DNA of 64,000 bases from Microbacterium sp. RURRCA19A (GCF_900156455.1 NZ_FTNQ01000001.1:248001-312000); one strand, 5' to 3'; positions 12,514 to 21,981 are shown, counted from the first letter of the stretch. The notes: generated from the sequence alone by a model not told the origin. Made by a program: numbers and translations.

Positions 12514-12548
12514 AGCGGGGGCGGGGCGCTGATCGCCCCACCCCCGCT
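12514..12548. terminator. Terminator between ligA and the lipoprotein gene
   Basis: Hairpin with 15-bp arms (12514-12528 and 12534-12548, one mismatch) and a 5-nt loop, between convergent genes. Confidence 0.8.
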
Positions 12549-12562
12549 CGCTCTGCAGGCGA

Positions 12563-13042
12563 TCAGCCCTGGCAGGCGGTGCCGGCGGCGGTGAAGCTGT
12601 TCTGCAGGGCCGTCACCTGGGTGCCGAGTTCGCTGGCCTTGCTCGGGTCCGCCGTGATCTGCTCGAGGAACGTGACGTAGTTGCTGAGCGCGGTGCTCGC
12701 ATCCTGGGCGAGCGGGGCGATCTCCGCGTTCGTGATGCCCGCGAAGTCGCTCTGCACCTTCGCGGTCAGGTCCGTGAACGTCGCCATCGCCGCTGCGGGG
12801 TCGGACGACGACATCGAGCTGCTCGCCTGCGACACATCGGTGAACGAGTCGATGATGATCTTGCAGGCATCGGCCTTCGACTGATCGGTCGCGGGCGCGG
12901 CGGCCTCCGACGTGCTCGATGCGGCCGAGCTCGGCGCGGCGGCATCGCCCTGGTCCGAGGTCGAACCGCCGCCGGAGCAGCCGGCGAGAAGCAGCAGGAC
13001 GGCGGCGGTGCCGAAGGCGAAAGGTGCGCGGATGGTCTTCAT
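12563..13042 (-). CDS. Small secreted lipoprotein of unknown function
   Basis: This 159-residue protein has a short signal peptide ending in the lipobox LLAGC (Cys22), a Gly/Ser/Ala-rich linker to about residue 60, and a helical C-terminal domain. It would be lipid-anchored on the outer face of the membrane. The helical part has two cysteines, near the start (DACKII) and at the very end (GTACQG), that may pair. I do not recognise the family beyond cell-surface lipoprotein. ATG 13042 is chosen because it begins the signal peptide. TACGGT on the minus strand about 45 bp upstream is a possible -10. Confidence 0.75.
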   Translation of the reverse strand: MKTIRAPFAFGTAAVLLLLAGCSGGGSTSDQGDAAAPSSAASSTSEAAAPATDQSKADACKIIIDSFTDVSQASSSMSSSDPAAAMATFTDLTAKVQSDFAGITNAEIAPLAQDASTALSNYVTFLEQITADPSKASELGTQVTALQNSFTAAGTACQG

Positions 13043-13165
13043 GTGATGCCCCCAAGAGTCACATCGGGGCGCGGATCGACCCCGATGCCACCGTAGCGGG
13101 GCGTCGGCGTTCCGCCGGATCTCGGCGCCTGCCCTTGCGGGGACCACCACCACCCCGCTAGAAGG

Positions 13166-14854
13166 TCACTCCGCGAGGAGCTGTTCCTTCACCTGACGCC
13201 GCAGGACCTTCCCGATCAGGGACTTCGGCAGCTCGTCGACGACGACGATCCGGCGGGGCACTTTGTACGGCGTCAGGATGCCACGCGCGAACGCCGTGAC
13301 CTCGTCCGCGTCGAGCCGGCATCCGTCCGCCACGACGACCGCGGCGACGACCTCTTCACCGGAGTGCTCGTTCGGGAGCCCCACGACCGCGACGTCGGCG
13401 ATCGACGGATGCTGTCGCAGGACGTTCTCGACCTCGGTCGGCGCGACGTTGAAACCGCCCGTGATGATGAGCTCCTTGATCCGGTCCACGATGCGGACGA
13501 ACCCGCCCTCGTCGATCGTCACGATGTCGCCGGTACGGAACCAGCCGTCGACGAACACCTCCTCGGTCGCCTCGGGCTTGCCGTAGTAGCCCGAGAAGAC
13601 CTGCGGTCCGCGGACCACGAGCTCCCCGCGGCCGCCGGGCTCGACGTCCGTGTGCGGGTCGTCGGGGTCCACGACGCGGCATTCGGTGCCGGGGAGCGGG
13701 AGCCCCACGGTGCCCGGCACGCGGTTCTCCGCCACCGGATTCGCCATCAGCACCGGGGAGCATTCGCTGAGGCCGTAGCCCTCCACGAGATACCCGCCGG
13801 TCGCCTTCTCGAAGGGGACCACGAGCTCGTGGGGGAGCGCCATGGCGCCCGAGATCGCGATGTCGGTGCCGGCGAGGGACACGCCCTGCGCCTCGGCAGC
13901 GGCGAGAAGGCGCTCGGCGATGGGCGGGACGAGCGGCAAGAACGTGGCGGGATGCCGCTTGGTCACCGCGAGCACCAGATCGGGGTCGAATTTGGGGAAC
14001 AGCACGAGCCGCGCGCCCATCGACATCGCGAACGTGAGACACAGGGTGAGGCCGTAGGCGTGGAACATCGGCAGCACGGCGTACACGACGCACCCCTCGC
14101 CGCGGACGATCGACGGGACCCACGCGCGTGACTGCGCCGCATTGGCGAGGAGGTTCGCGTGCGTGAGCATCGCCCCCTTCGGCGTGCCGGTGGTGCCGCT
14201 GGTGTACTGGATGATCGCCAGATCGCCGGCGGCGGGGCGCGGGTGCGCCGAGGGAAGCGGGTCGTGGCGGAGGAGCTGCGCCCACGGCGTGGCATCCGTC
14301 GTCTTCTCGGTCAGCGCGGACCGCGCCTCCCGCGCCTTCGCGACGGGCAGGCGCAGCGCCAGCCGCGTGCGCAGCGGCATCGCCTGGGTCACGTCGACGG
14401 ACACGAGAGTCCGCACGCGCAGGTCGGCCGGGAACTCCTGCACGGTCTTCACGACCTTGCTCCAGACGATGGCATGCTTCGCGCCGTGGTCCTCGAACTG
14501 CTTGCGCAGCTCGCGGGCCGTGTAGAGCGGGTTGTGCTCCACGACGACGGCCCCGAGCCGCAGCACCGCGTAGAACGCGACGATGTGCTGCGGGCAGTTC
14601 GGCAGCACGATCGCCACGGGATCCCCGGCACGCACACCCTGGGCGGCGAGGGCCGCGGCGGCACGGGCGACCTCGGCCGACAGGTCGGCGTACGACGTCG
14701 TGCGCCCGAAGAACTCCAGCGCGGGGGCGTCGGGGTAGTCGCGCGTGGACGCGTCGAGGATGTCGACGAGTGAGCCCGTCTGGGGGTCGAGATCCTCGGG
14801 CACCCCCGCGGCGTAGCTGGCGGTCCAGGGGCGAGGCGGGTCGAAGCTCGTCAC
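13166..14854 (-). CDS. fadD: Long-chain fatty-acid-CoA ligase
   Basis: This ANL-family adenylating enzyme (562 residues) activates fatty acids to acyl-CoA. The AMP-binding motif IQYTSGTTGTPKGAML, the GYGLSE motif, and DRIKELIITGGFNV with the C-terminal lid (including PKSLIGKVLRR with the catalytic lysine) are intact. The GTG at 14854 gives the right N-terminus and has TACGCT (14866-14861) 6 nt before it. The frame stays open further upstream without homology. It is divergent to gatC over 60 bp. The exact substrate chain length cannot be read from the sequence. Confidence 0.92.
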   Translation of the reverse strand: MTSFDPPRPWTASYAAGVPEDLDPQTGSLVDILDASTRDYPDAPALEFFGRTTSYADLSAEVARAAAALAAQGVRAGDPVAIVLPNCPQHIVAFYAVLRLGAVVVEHNPLYTARELRKQFEDHGAKHAIVWSKVVKTVQEFPADLRVRTLVSVDVTQAMPLRTRLALRLPVAKAREARSALTEKTTDATPWAQLLRHDPLPSAHPRPAAGDLAIIQYTSGTTGTPKGAMLTHANLLANAAQSRAWVPSIVRGEGCVVYAVLPMFHAYGLTLCLTFAMSMGARLVLFPKFDPDLVLAVTKRHPATFLPLVPPIAERLLAAAEAQGVSLAGTDIAISGAMALPHELVVPFEKATGGYLVEGYGLSECSPVLMANPVAENRVPGTVGLPLPGTECRVVDPDDPHTDVEPGGRGELVVRGPQVFSGYYGKPEATEEVFVDGWFRTGDIVTIDEGGFVRIVDRIKELIITGGFNVAPTEVENVLRQHPSIADVAVVGLPNEHSGEEVVAAVVVADGCRLDADEVTAFARGILTPYKVPRRIVVVDELPKSLIGKVLRRQVKEQLLAE

Positions 14855-14914
14855 CGTCCCAGCGTAGGCCGGGGCCGGTCTCGGCGCGCGGTGCCCGCGA
14901 ACTAGACTTGGCGG

Positions 14915-15214
14915 GTGTCTGAAATCACCCCTGATCTCGTGCGCCATCTCGGTGTGCTCGCTCGGATCGAGTTGAGCGACGAAGAGATCCAGAGCCTCAC
15001 CGGGCAGCTGGATGCCATCGTCGACAACATCGCGAAGGTGTCCGAGGTGGCAACGCCCGACGTCGTCGCGACGAGCCACCCGATCCCGCTGCAGAACGTG
15101 TTCCGCCCCGACGTCGTGCAGCAGCAGCTCACCCGTGAGCAGGTGCTGCAGAACGCGCCCGACCAGGCCGACGGCCGGTTCCGCGTGACCGCGATCCTGG
15201 GGGAGGAACAGTGA
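14915..15214 (+). CDS. gatC: Asp/Glu-tRNA amidotransferase subunit C
   Basis: GatC (99 residues) is the small subunit that wraps GatA and GatB in the GatCAB transamidosome, which corrects Glu-tRNA(Gln) and Asp-tRNA(Asn). The N-terminal helix [16 protein letters not shown] and the proline-rich PLQNVFRPD segment are typical. The GTG start lies 6 nt after TAGACT (14903-14908), placed for a leaderless operon message. Its stop overlaps the gatA GTG by 4 nt. Confidence 0.95.
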   Translation: MSEITPDLVRHLGVLARIELSDEEIQSLTGQLDAIVDNIAKVSEVATPDVVATSHPIPLQNVFRPDVVQQQLTREQVLQNAPDQADGRFRVTAILGEEQ

Positions 15215-16731
15215 GCGATCTCACGCGCCTGAGCGCCGCCGACCTCGCCGCCGCGCTGGCCGCGAAGGAGGTGTCCAGCGTCGACGCGACGCGCGCGCAC
15301 CTCGATCGCATCGCCGCCGTCGACGGCGACGTCCACGCCTTCCTGCACGTCAGCGACCACGCCCTCGAGGTCGCGGCCGACATCGACCGCCGCCGTGCGG
15401 CCGGAGAAGAGCTCGGCGAACTCGCCGGCGTGCCCCTCGCCGTCAAGGACGTGCTCGTCACGACCGACATGCCCTCCACGAGCGGATCGAGGATCCTTGA
15501 GGGGTACATGTCGCCGTACGACGCGACCGTCGTGGCGCGTTCGCGTGCCGCGGGCCTCGTGCCGCTCGGCAAGACGAACATGGACGAGTTCGCGATGGGG
15601 TCCTCGACCGAGTTCTCCGCCTACGGCCCGACCCGCAACCCCTGGGACCTCGACCGGATCCCGGGCGGGTCCGGTGGAGGTTCGGCCGCGGCCGTCGCCG
15701 CGTTCGAGGCGCCGCTCGCCCTCGGCTCCGACACCGGCGGCTCGATCCGGCAGCCCGCGCACGTGACGGGCACCGTGGGTGTGAAGCCGACGTACGGCGG
15801 CGTCAGCCGCTACGGCGCGATCGCCCTGGCATCCAGCCTCGATCAGGTCGGCCCCGTGACCCGCACCGTCCTCGACGCCGGCCTCCTGCACGACGTCATC
15901 GGCGGGCACGACCCGCACGACTCGACCTCGCTCTCCGACGCCTGGCCCTCGTTCGCCGCCGCCGCCCGCGAGGGCGCCACCGGCGAGGTCCTGAAGGGCC
16001 TGCGAGTCGGCGTCATCCGCGAGCTCGACGACCGCGGCTTCCAGAAGGGCGTGTCGGACTCGTTCCGCGCATCGCTCGCCGTGATGGAGGCCCAGGGCGC
16101 GGAGATCGTCGAGATCAGCGCCCCGCACTTCGAGTACGGGGTAGCCGCGTACTACCTGATCCTCCCCGCCGAGGCATCCAGCAACCTGGCCAAGTTCGAC
16201 TCGGTCCGCTTCGGCCTGCGCGTCACCCCGCAGGGCGCCCCGACGGTCGAGAACGTGATGGCCGCGACGCGCGACGCCGGGTTCGGCCCCGAGGTGAAGC
16301 GCCGCATCATCCTGGGCACCTACGCCCTGTCGGCCGGGTACTACGACGCCTACTACGGCAGCGCGCAGAAGGTCCGCACGCTCATCCAGCAGGACTTCGA
16401 CGCCGCGTTCGCCGACGTCGACGTCATCGCGACGCCGTCGGCACCGACCACGGCGTTCCGCCTGGGCGAGAAACTCGACGACCCACTGCAGATGTACCTC
16501 AACGACGTCACGACGATCCCGGCGAACCTCGCCGGCGTCCCCGGGATCTCGATCCCGAGCGGCCTGGCCGAAGAGGATGGGCTGCCGGTCGGCATCCAGT
16601 TCCTCGCCCCCGCCCGCGAGGACGCCCGCCTGTACCGCGTCGGTGCGGCGCTCGAGGCGCTGCTCGTCGACCAGTGGGGCGGTCCGCTCCTGGATCGAGC
16701 CCCCTCCCTCACGAACGGAGCGACGCGCTGA
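15211..16731 (+). CDS. gatA: Asp/Glu-tRNA amidotransferase subunit A
   Basis: GatA (506 residues) is the amidase subunit that frees ammonia from glutamine. The amidase-signature triad is visible: Lys in LAVKDVLVT (near 79), the cis-serine in [13 protein letters not shown] and the nucleophilic serine in [10 protein letters not shown] (near 177). It starts with GTG inside the gatC stop, and its own stop shares one base with the gatB ATG (TGATG). All three subunits are therefore translationally coupled. Confidence 0.96.
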   Translation: MSDLTRLSAADLAAALAAKEVSSVDATRAHLDRIAAVDGDVHAFLHVSDHALEVAADIDRRRAAGEELGELAGVPLAVKDVLVTTDMPSTSGSRILEGYMSPYDATVVARSRAAGLVPLGKTNMDEFAMGSSTEFSAYGPTRNPWDLDRIPGGSGGGSAAAVAAFEAPLALGSDTGGSIRQPAHVTGTVGVKPTYGGVSRYGAIALASSLDQVGPVTRTVLDAGLLHDVIGGHDPHDSTSLSDAWPSFAAAAREGATGEVLKGLRVGVIRELDDRGFQKGVSDSFRASLAVMEAQGAEIVEISAPHFEYGVAAYYLILPAEASSNLAKFDSVRFGLRVTPQGAPTVENVMAATRDAGFGPEVKRRIILGTYALSAGYYDAYYGSAQKVRTLIQQDFDAAFADVDVIATPSAPTTAFRLGEKLDDPLQMYLNDVTTIPANLAGVPGISIPSGLAEEDGLPVGIQFLAPAREDARLYRVGAALEALLVDQWGGPLLDRAPSLTNGATR

Positions 16732-18248
16732 TGGCGAAAGACGCGCTGATGGACTTCGACAAGGCCCTCGAGATGTTCGAGCCGGTCCTCGGGTTCGAGG
16801 TCCACGTCGAGTTGAACACCGCGACGAAGATGTTCTCCGCCGCACCCAATCCCGCGAACGAGGCGAATCACGGCGCCGAGCCGAACACGCTCGTCGCGCC
16901 CGTCGACATGGGCCTTCCGGGCGCACTGCCGGTCGTGAACGCCGAGGCGATCCGCTCGTCGATCAGCCTGGGCCTCGCGCTCGGCTGCTCGATCGCTCCG
17001 TCGAGCCGGTTCGCGCGGAAGAACTACTTCTACCCCGACCTGGGCAAGAACTACCAGATCTCGCAGTACGACGAGCCCATCGCCTTCGAGGGCTCGGTCG
17101 AGGTCGAGCTCGAAGACGGCTCGATCGTCACCGTGCCGATCGAGCGCGCGCACATGGAAGAGGATGCCGGCAAGCTCACCCACATGGGCGGGTCGACCGG
17201 TCGCATCCAGGGCGCCGAATACTCGCTCGTCGACTACAACCGCGCCGGTGTCCCGCTCGTCGAGATCGTCACGAAGCCGATCTTCGGCGCCGAGCACTCG
17301 GCCCCCGCGCTCGCGAAAGCGTACGTCGCCACGATCCGCGACATCGTGCGCGCCCTGGGTATCTCCGAGGCGAGGCTCGAGCGCGGAAACCTCCGCTGCG
17401 ACGCGAACGTCTCGCTGCGCCCGCGCGGGCAGGAGAAGCTCGGCACCCGCACCGAGACGAAGAACGTCAACTCCATGCGCTCCGTCGAGCGCGCGGTGCG
17501 GTACGAGATCCAGCGGCAGGCCGCGATCCTCGCCGCCGGCGGCACGATCACCCAGGAGACGCGGCACTGGCACGAGGACACCGGGCGCACGTCGCCGGGT
17601 CGCCCGAAGTCGGATGCCGACGACTACCGCTACTTCCCCGAGCCCGACCTGCTGCCCGTCGTCCCGGCGCCGGAACTGATCGAGGAGCTGCGCGCTGCTC
17701 TGCCCGAGCCCCCCGCGGCCCGCCGTCGCCGGCTCAAGGCCGACTGGGGCTTCGCCGACATCGACTTCCAGGGCGTCGTGAACGCGGGCCTGCTCGACGA
17801 GGTCGAGGCCACGATCGCGGCCGGCGCGACTCCCGCCGCCGCCCGCAAGTGGTGGCTCAGCGAGATCAGCCGCATCGCCAACGCCGAGGAGCGCGAACCG
17901 GCCGAGCTCGTCAGCCCCGAGAACGTCGCGGCGCTGCAGCAGCTCGTCGACGCCGGCACGCTGACGGACAAGCTCGCGCGCCAGGTGCTCGAGGGCGTCA
18001 TCGCGGGCGAGGGCACGCCGCAGGAGGTCGTGGACGCCCGCGGTCTCGCGGTCGTCTCCGACGACGGCGCGCTCATCGCCGCGATCGACGAGGCCCTGGC
18101 CGCGCAGCCCGACGTACTGGCGAAGATCCGCGACGGCAAGGTCCAGGCCGCCGGTGCCGTCATCGGCGCCGTGATGAAGGCGATGAAGGGCCAGGCCGAC
18201 GCCGCGCGCGTGCGCGAGCTCGTTCTGGAGCGCGCCGCCGCACAGTAA
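16731..18248 (+). CDS. gatB: Asp/Glu-tRNA amidotransferase subunit B
   Basis: GatB (505 residues) phosphorylates the misacylated tRNA carboxyl group and receives ammonia from GatA. The conserved opening [15 protein letters not shown], the repeated [19 protein letters not shown] and [14 protein letters not shown] motifs, and the C-terminal YqeY-like helical domain (about 380-505) are present. ATG 16731 is preferred over upstream starts in the same frame because it gives the family N-terminus and couples to the gatA stop. A long terminator follows. Confidence 0.96.
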   Translation: MAKDALMDFDKALEMFEPVLGFEVHVELNTATKMFSAAPNPANEANHGAEPNTLVAPVDMGLPGALPVVNAEAIRSSISLGLALGCSIAPSSRFARKNYFYPDLGKNYQISQYDEPIAFEGSVEVELEDGSIVTVPIERAHMEEDAGKLTHMGGSTGRIQGAEYSLVDYNRAGVPLVEIVTKPIFGAEHSAPALAKAYVATIRDIVRALGISEARLERGNLRCDANVSLRPRGQEKLGTRTETKNVNSMRSVERAVRYEIQRQAAILAAGGTITQETRHWHEDTGRTSPGRPKSDADDYRYFPEPDLLPVVPAPELIEELRAALPEPPAARRRRLKADWGFADIDFQGVVNAGLLDEVEATIAAGATPAAARKWWLSEISRIANAEEREPAELVSPENVAALQQLVDAGTLTDKLARQVLEGVIAGEGTPQEVVDARGLAVVSDDGALIAAIDEALAAQPDVLAKIRDGKVQAAGAVIGAVMKAMKGQADAARVRELVLERAAAQ

Positions 18249-18255
18249 GCGCCGT

Positions 18256-18302
18256 GGATGCCACGGCCCTGCCGGTCCTCGCGACCGGGGGCCGTGGCAT
18301 CC
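18256..18302 (+). terminator. Terminator of the gatCAB operon
   Basis: 14-bp outer arms built on GGATGCC/GGCATCC with a further 6-bp inner stem (CCGGTC/GACCGG), directly after the gatB stop. Confidence 0.8.
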
Positions 18303-18329
18303 GTTGTCTCGGGGGTGTCTGCGGCCCGC

Positions 18330-18530
18330 TGCGGCACGACTTCGGTGATCCGCGTCGGGCGGGTCCACTTCGGTGAGCTCTCGCTGAGGTCGTGCAGATC
18401 GCCGATGTTCCGCGGATCGCTGAGCTGGTGCGGCCGCGCTTCTCGCGTGTGCGCAACCTCAGCGATCCGCACTCGATCCGGCGGCTTCGGCGACTCTCGG
18501 CTGAGCTTGTGCGGATCGCTGAGCTTGTGC
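18330..18530. repeat. Two diverged copies of a ~90-bp tandem repeat upstream of dinB
   Basis: About 18331-18423 and 18424-18521 align as two imperfect direct copies. Shared blocks are GATCCGC, CTTCGG, GACTCTCG/GAGCTCTCG, and GCTGAG followed by GTGCGGATC. The 13-mer GCGGATCGCTGAG occurs twice directly (near 18412 and 18511) and once inverted (near 18458). No gene is convincing here, although the dinB frame is open through it. Confidence 0.6.
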
Positions 18531-18586
18531 CCATGGCACAGCCCGAGCCGGCCGCGATGTCGGAGGCCCGGGGGAGAATGGATGCC

Positions 18587-19843
18587 ATGGGACGCGGAGA
18601 CGGCACGGGACGCATCGTGTCGCCGCCCGACGCCGACGACACGGGTGCGGGGATCCTGCACGTCGACATGGACGCGTTCTTCGCATCGGTAGCCGTCCTC
18701 GACGACCCGTCGCTCGCCGGGAAGCCGCTCATCATCGGTGGATCCGAGGGGCGCGGTGTCGTCTCGAGCGCGTCGTACGAGGCGCGGCGCTACGGCGTGA
18801 AGTCGGCGATGCCGGTCGCGATCGCCCTGCGCCTGTGTCCTAACGCGATCGTCGTCAATCCGCCGTACTCGCGGTACACCGAGATGTCGCGACAGGTCAT
18901 GGCGATCTTCGACGAGATCACGCCGCTCGTGGAGCCGCTGTCGATCGACGAGGCGTTCCTCGACGTACGCGGAGCACGGCGTCTGTGGGGGAGCCCCGGC
19001 AAGATCGCCCGCGACCTGCGGGCGCGCGTGAAGGAGCGGACGGGGCTGACCTGCAGTGTGGGGGTCGCCGCGACCAAGCACGTCGCGAAGATGGCGTCGA
19101 CGATCTCCAAACCCGACGGCCTGCTGATCGTCGCCGAGGCGGACACCGACGCGTTCCTGCGGCCGCGCTCGGTCCGCGCGCTCTGGGGCGTCGGCCCCAA
19201 AGCCGCCGAAGCGCTGGAGTCGCGCGGCATCCGCCTGATCTCCGACGTGCTCGACACGCCCCGGCCCGCGCTCGAACGGGTGCTCGGGCCGGCGATGGGT
19301 GAGCGGATCTGGCATCTCGCGCGCGGCATCGACGCCCGCGAGGTGCACACCGCCCGCACGGAGAAGAGCGTCGGCCACGAAGAGACGTTCCACACCGACA
19401 TCTCTGACACCCAGACCCTTCACGTCGAGCTTCGGCGGCTCGCCGACCGTGTCGGCGCGCGCCTGCGGAGCCAAGAGTTCGAGGCATCCACGATCTCCAT
19501 CAAAGTCCGCTTCAGCGACTTCACGACGCTGAGTCGCTCGCGGACGCTCCCCGACCCCACGTCGGTCGGTCAGCGGATCGGGGATGCCGCGATCGAGCTG
19601 TTCGACGGGATCGACCGTCGTCAGGCGGTCCGGCTCGTCGGCGTGCGCGGCGAGAAGCTCCGAGCGACGTCCGCTGCCGCGACGCTGTGGGACGACGACG
19701 CCGAGTGGCGCCGGGTGGAGGGAGCACTCGACGGCGCGACCGCGCGGTTCGGGCGCGGCGCGGTCACCCGCGGATCACTGCTCGGTCCCACGCGCGGCGG
19801 CGGCGCGCTGCCGACGAATCCGCGCCCGTCGTACGACCACTGA
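18587..19843 (+). CDS. dinB: DNA polymerase IV (Y family)
   Basis: DinB (418 residues) is a translesion DNA polymerase. Catalytic motifs are LHVDMDAFFASV (first Asp near 27) and SIDEAFLDV (near 120). The palm, fingers, thumb with its HhH element, and little-finger domain follow in normal order. The C-terminus ends in a basic, Gly-rich tail, and I do not see a clean beta-clamp motif there. The frame is open far upstream through the repeat region, but ATG 18587 (or 18578) gives the usual short lead into motif A. GAGAAT (18574-18579) is a weak -10 candidate. Confidence 0.9.
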   Translation: MGRGDGTGRIVSPPDADDTGAGILHVDMDAFFASVAVLDDPSLAGKPLIIGGSEGRGVVSSASYEARRYGVKSAMPVAIALRLCPNAIVVNPPYSRYTEMSRQVMAIFDEITPLVEPLSIDEAFLDVRGARRLWGSPGKIARDLRARVKERTGLTCSVGVAATKHVAKMASTISKPDGLLIVAEADTDAFLRPRSVRALWGVGPKAAEALESRGIRLISDVLDTPRPALERVLGPAMGERIWHLARGIDAREVHTARTEKSVGHEETFHTDISDTQTLHVELRRLADRVGARLRSQEFEASTISIKVRFSDFTTLSRSRTLPDPTSVGQRIGDAAIELFDGIDRRQAVRLVGVRGEKLRATSAAATLWDDDAEWRRVEGALDGATARFGRGAVTRGSLLGPTRGGGALPTNPRPSYDH

Positions 19844-19906
19844 CACGGCCACGCACGGTGCGCAACGCCCCTGGGCGTGTCCACGGTCGGCGGGTACGGT
19901 GGGGGC

Positions 19907-20227
19907 ATGCCCAACATCGCATTGGAACTCGGCAAGCAGGCCACCAGCTTCGGCGTCACATCCGCCTACGGGGAGCAGCAGGACGTCGACGGGGTGCGCA
20001 TCGTCCCCGTCGCCCTGACCTGGGCCGGATTCGGCGGCGGCTCGGACGAGCAGGGCAACGGCGGCGGCGGTGGCGGCGGGTACACCCTGCCTCTCGGTGC
20101 GTACATTCGTCGTGGCGACGATCTGCGGTTCGACCCGAACCTCGTGTCGTTGCTCGCCGTCGGCATCCCGTTCGTGTGGGTCGCCGGTCGTGCACTCAGC
20201 CGTGTCATCCGCGCCCTCAAGAAGTAG
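19907..20227 (+). CDS. GerW/YtfJ-like small protein
   Basis: This 106-residue protein has an N-terminal helix-strand region, a core with VRIVPVALTWAGFGGG, a run of seven glycines (about 61-67), then strands and a hydrophobic C-terminal segment (LLAVGIPFVWVAG) ending in basic residues. That layout resembles the GerW (YtfJ) family, known from spore germination in Bacillus and widespread in non-sporing actinobacteria with no known role. The C-terminal hydrophobic stretch could be a membrane tail. ATG 19907 follows TACGGT (19895-19900) by 6 nt. The next gene starts inside its end. Confidence 0.65.
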   Translation: MPNIALELGKQATSFGVTSAYGEQQDVDGVRIVPVALTWAGFGGGSDEQGNGGGGGGGYTLPLGAYIRRGDDLRFDPNLVSLLAVGIPFVWVAGRALSRVIRALKK

Positions 20228-20795
20228 CGCCGATCCCCTCGACGACGCTCTGACCACAGCGGTCGGGGCGGTTTCGTCGCGGGTGACCGCGGTCGGGGCG
20301 CCTAACCCCGTCGTGCTCATCGACGGCCGGAGCGGCGCCGGCAAGAGTTCGCTCGCACGCCGCCTGGTCACCGCTTGGCCGGGCCGAGATCGTGTGCAGC
20401 TCGTCGCCCTGGACGACGTCTACCCGGGATGGGGCGGGCTGGCCGAGGGGGCGGAGTACGCCCGGGAATCGATCCTTCTCCCGCACGCCAAGGGAACGAT
20501 CGGTGTGTGGCAGCGATGGGACTGGGAGACGGGGGAGCGCGCGGAGGCGCACGCCGTCGATCCCTCGCTTCCCCTCGTCGTGGAAGGGGCGGGGATTCTC
20601 ACCCCGGCGGCGGCGGCACTGGCCGACGTCCGGGTGTGGGTCGACGCACCGGACGGGCCGCGCAAGGACCGGGCACTGAACCGCGACGGCGAGACCTATC
20701 GTCCGCACTGGGACCGCTGGGCCGCGCAGGAGGCCGCGCATCTGGCAGACCACGAGCCGCAGGCCCTGGCATCCGTCGTCGTGTTCCTCCCGTGA
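20202..20795 (+). CDS. P-loop NTPase, nucleoside/uridine-kinase-like
   Basis: This protein of about 197 residues has Walker A GRSGAGKSSLARRL (about 47-60) and an acidic second motif LVALDDVYPGW, as in kinases of the uridine/pantothenate kinase group. VVEGAGIL follows, and a region with RKDRALNRDG could serve as lid. The substrate is not predictable. The start is uncertain: GTG 20202 overlaps the upstream gene by 26 nt, and GTG 20283 would begin just before the P-loop. The overlap suggests an operon with the GerW-like gene. Confidence 0.7.
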   Translation: MSSAPSRSSADPLDDALTTAVGAVSSRVTAVGAPNPVVLIDGRSGAGKSSLARRLVTAWPGRDRVQLVALDDVYPGWGGLAEGAEYARESILLPHAKGTIGVWQRWDWETGERAEAHAVDPSLPLVVEGAGILTPAAAALADVRVWVDAPDGPRKDRALNRDGETYRPHWDRWAAQEAAHLADHEPQALASVVVFLP

Positions 20796-20810
20796 CGCGC
20801 ACGTGAGCCG

Positions 20811-21314
20811 TCAGCGGCGCGGAGGATCCTCGAGGTTCCGGTCGAGCGCCGCGACCAGACCGTCCAGTCGGTAGCCGATCCAGTCGTAGATCCCGAAGCG
20901 CGCGTCGTTCGGGCGGTGGTCGTCGTCGTCCTGGATGCCGAGGCGTGTGGCCAGCACGAGTCGGACCGCGGACAGGGTCCTCATCCAGGCGCGAGCCTCG
21001 GTCTCTCCGAGGGCCACCGTGATCGTCGTGTCGGGGTCGCTCGCCGGATCGAGCTCGCCGCCGTCCATGCCGAGGGTGTCCAGGACCGTGCGGGCGTCCT
21101 GCGCACGCCGGTCGAGCATGTCGGAGCCGGTGAGCCGACGGAACTCCCGGCTCGCGGATTCGTCGTCGGGATACGCATCGGGGAGCAGTCGCAGCACCGC
21201 AGGGTCGTCCTCGCGTCCGGCGTCGACGATGAGGTCGCGGAACTGGCCGACGATCCCTGCCAGGTGGAGCGCCTCGAGGCCGCTGACCTCGAGGACGACG
21301 ATGCGGTCGTTCAT
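20811..21314 (-). CDS. DUF2017 family protein
   Basis: This 167-residue mainly helical protein matches my recollection of DUF2017, an actinobacterial family found next to clpS (as in mycobacteria). It is acidic, has no membrane segment or enzyme motif, and ends in a predicted amphipathic helix. Its ATG overlaps the clpS stop by 4 nt (ATGA), so the two proteins are made in a coupled way. That suggests a role linked to the ClpS/Clp protease system, which is inference from context. Confidence 0.75.
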   Translation of the reverse strand: MNDRIVVLEVSGLEALHLAGIVGQFRDLIVDAGREDDPAVLRLLPDAYPDDESASREFRRLTGSDMLDRRAQDARTVLDTLGMDGGELDPASDPDTTITVALGETEARAWMRTLSAVRLVLATRLGIQDDDDHRPNDARFGIYDWIGYRLDGLVAALDRNLEDPPRR

Positions 21315-21604
21315 CGCGGGTCCTCTCTCACCGTGGCCCACAGACCGTAGTCGTGCATGGCGTGCGCGTGCGCTTCCATGACCTCGCGAGGACCGCGGGC
21401 GACGACGGCGTGTCCGTCGTGGTGGACCGCCAGCATCAGTCGGTGGGCGGTGGCGGCGTCGAACCCGAAGTACGTGCGGAACACGTGGACGACGTAGCTC
21501 ATCAGGTTCACGGGGTCGTTCCAGACGACCGTCTGCCACGACGTCGGGGGAGCGACATCGATCGCGGTGACCTCATCGAGGTCGGGGGCGGCGGTACCGG
21601 CCAT
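21311..21604 (-). CDS. clpS: ClpS, adaptor of the Clp protease
   Basis: ClpS (97 residues) binds N-degron substrates and delivers them to the Clp ATPase. The core is clear: WNDPVNLMSYVV (substrate pocket Asn-Asp), the FGFDAATAHRLMLAVHHDG helix, and EVMEAHAHAMHDYGLWATV. The flexible N-terminal extension needed for AAA+ control is about 25 residues. Its ATG shares one base with the metallopeptidase stop (TGATG), and its stop overlaps DUF2017. ClpP1, ClpP2 and ClpX are about 30 kb downstream; ClpC, its usual partner, is not in the window. Confidence 0.93.
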   Translation of the reverse strand: MAGTAAPDLDEVTAIDVAPPTSWQTVVWNDPVNLMSYVVHVFRTYFGFDAATAHRLMLAVHHDGHAVVARGPREVMEAHAHAMHDYGLWATVREDPR

Positions 21605-21981
21605 CACGCCCACCCGAGTTCATGGAGGCGCGCGTCATCGATTCCGTAGAAGTGGGCGATCTCGTGGACGAGCGTCGTGTGGATCTCGTCGCGGAGTTCG
21701 TCCTCGTCGGCGCACGCGGCGAGGTGCGGTTCGCGATAGACGATGATCCGGTCGGGCAGCTCGCCCACGCCGTAGCGCTCGCGCTCGGTCAGGGCCCAGC
21801 CGTCGTAGAGGCCGAGAAGGTCGAGCGATCCGTCCTCCGGGCGGTCTTCGACGACGAACACGACGTTGTCGAGCCCTTCGACCATGTCATCCGGGAGACG
21901 GTCCAGCTCGTCGACGACGAGAGCCTCGAACGCGTCACGGTCGAGGTCGAGCCGCGCGTGCTCCTCCACCTCGTCGTGCAT
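21604..21981 (-). CDS. Small zincin-like metallopeptidase
   Basis: This 125-residue protein has the zinc motif VHEIAHFYGID (HExxH), preceded by acidic helices and the stretch DRIIVYREPH. It fits the minimal zincin family (PF06262), a set of short cytoplasmic proteins with no signal peptide and an uncertain substrate. ATG 21981 follows an acidic N-terminus typical of relatives. TAGAAT (22041-22036) is a likely -10, giving a leader of roughly 50 nt. It is the first gene of a coupled operon with clpS and DUF2017. Confidence 0.82.
   Translation of the reverse strand: MHDEVEEHARLDLDRDAFEALVVDELDRLPDDMVEGLDNVVFVVEDRPEDGSLDLLGLYDGWALTERERYGVGELPDRIIVYREPHLAACADEDELRDEIHTTLVHEIAHFYGIDDARLHELGWA

Noticed and set aside
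18392..18586. N-terminal extension of DinB through the repeat region
   Set aside because: Residues follow the DNA repeat (RIAELV copies) and have no counterpart in DinB; ATG 18587 suits the family.
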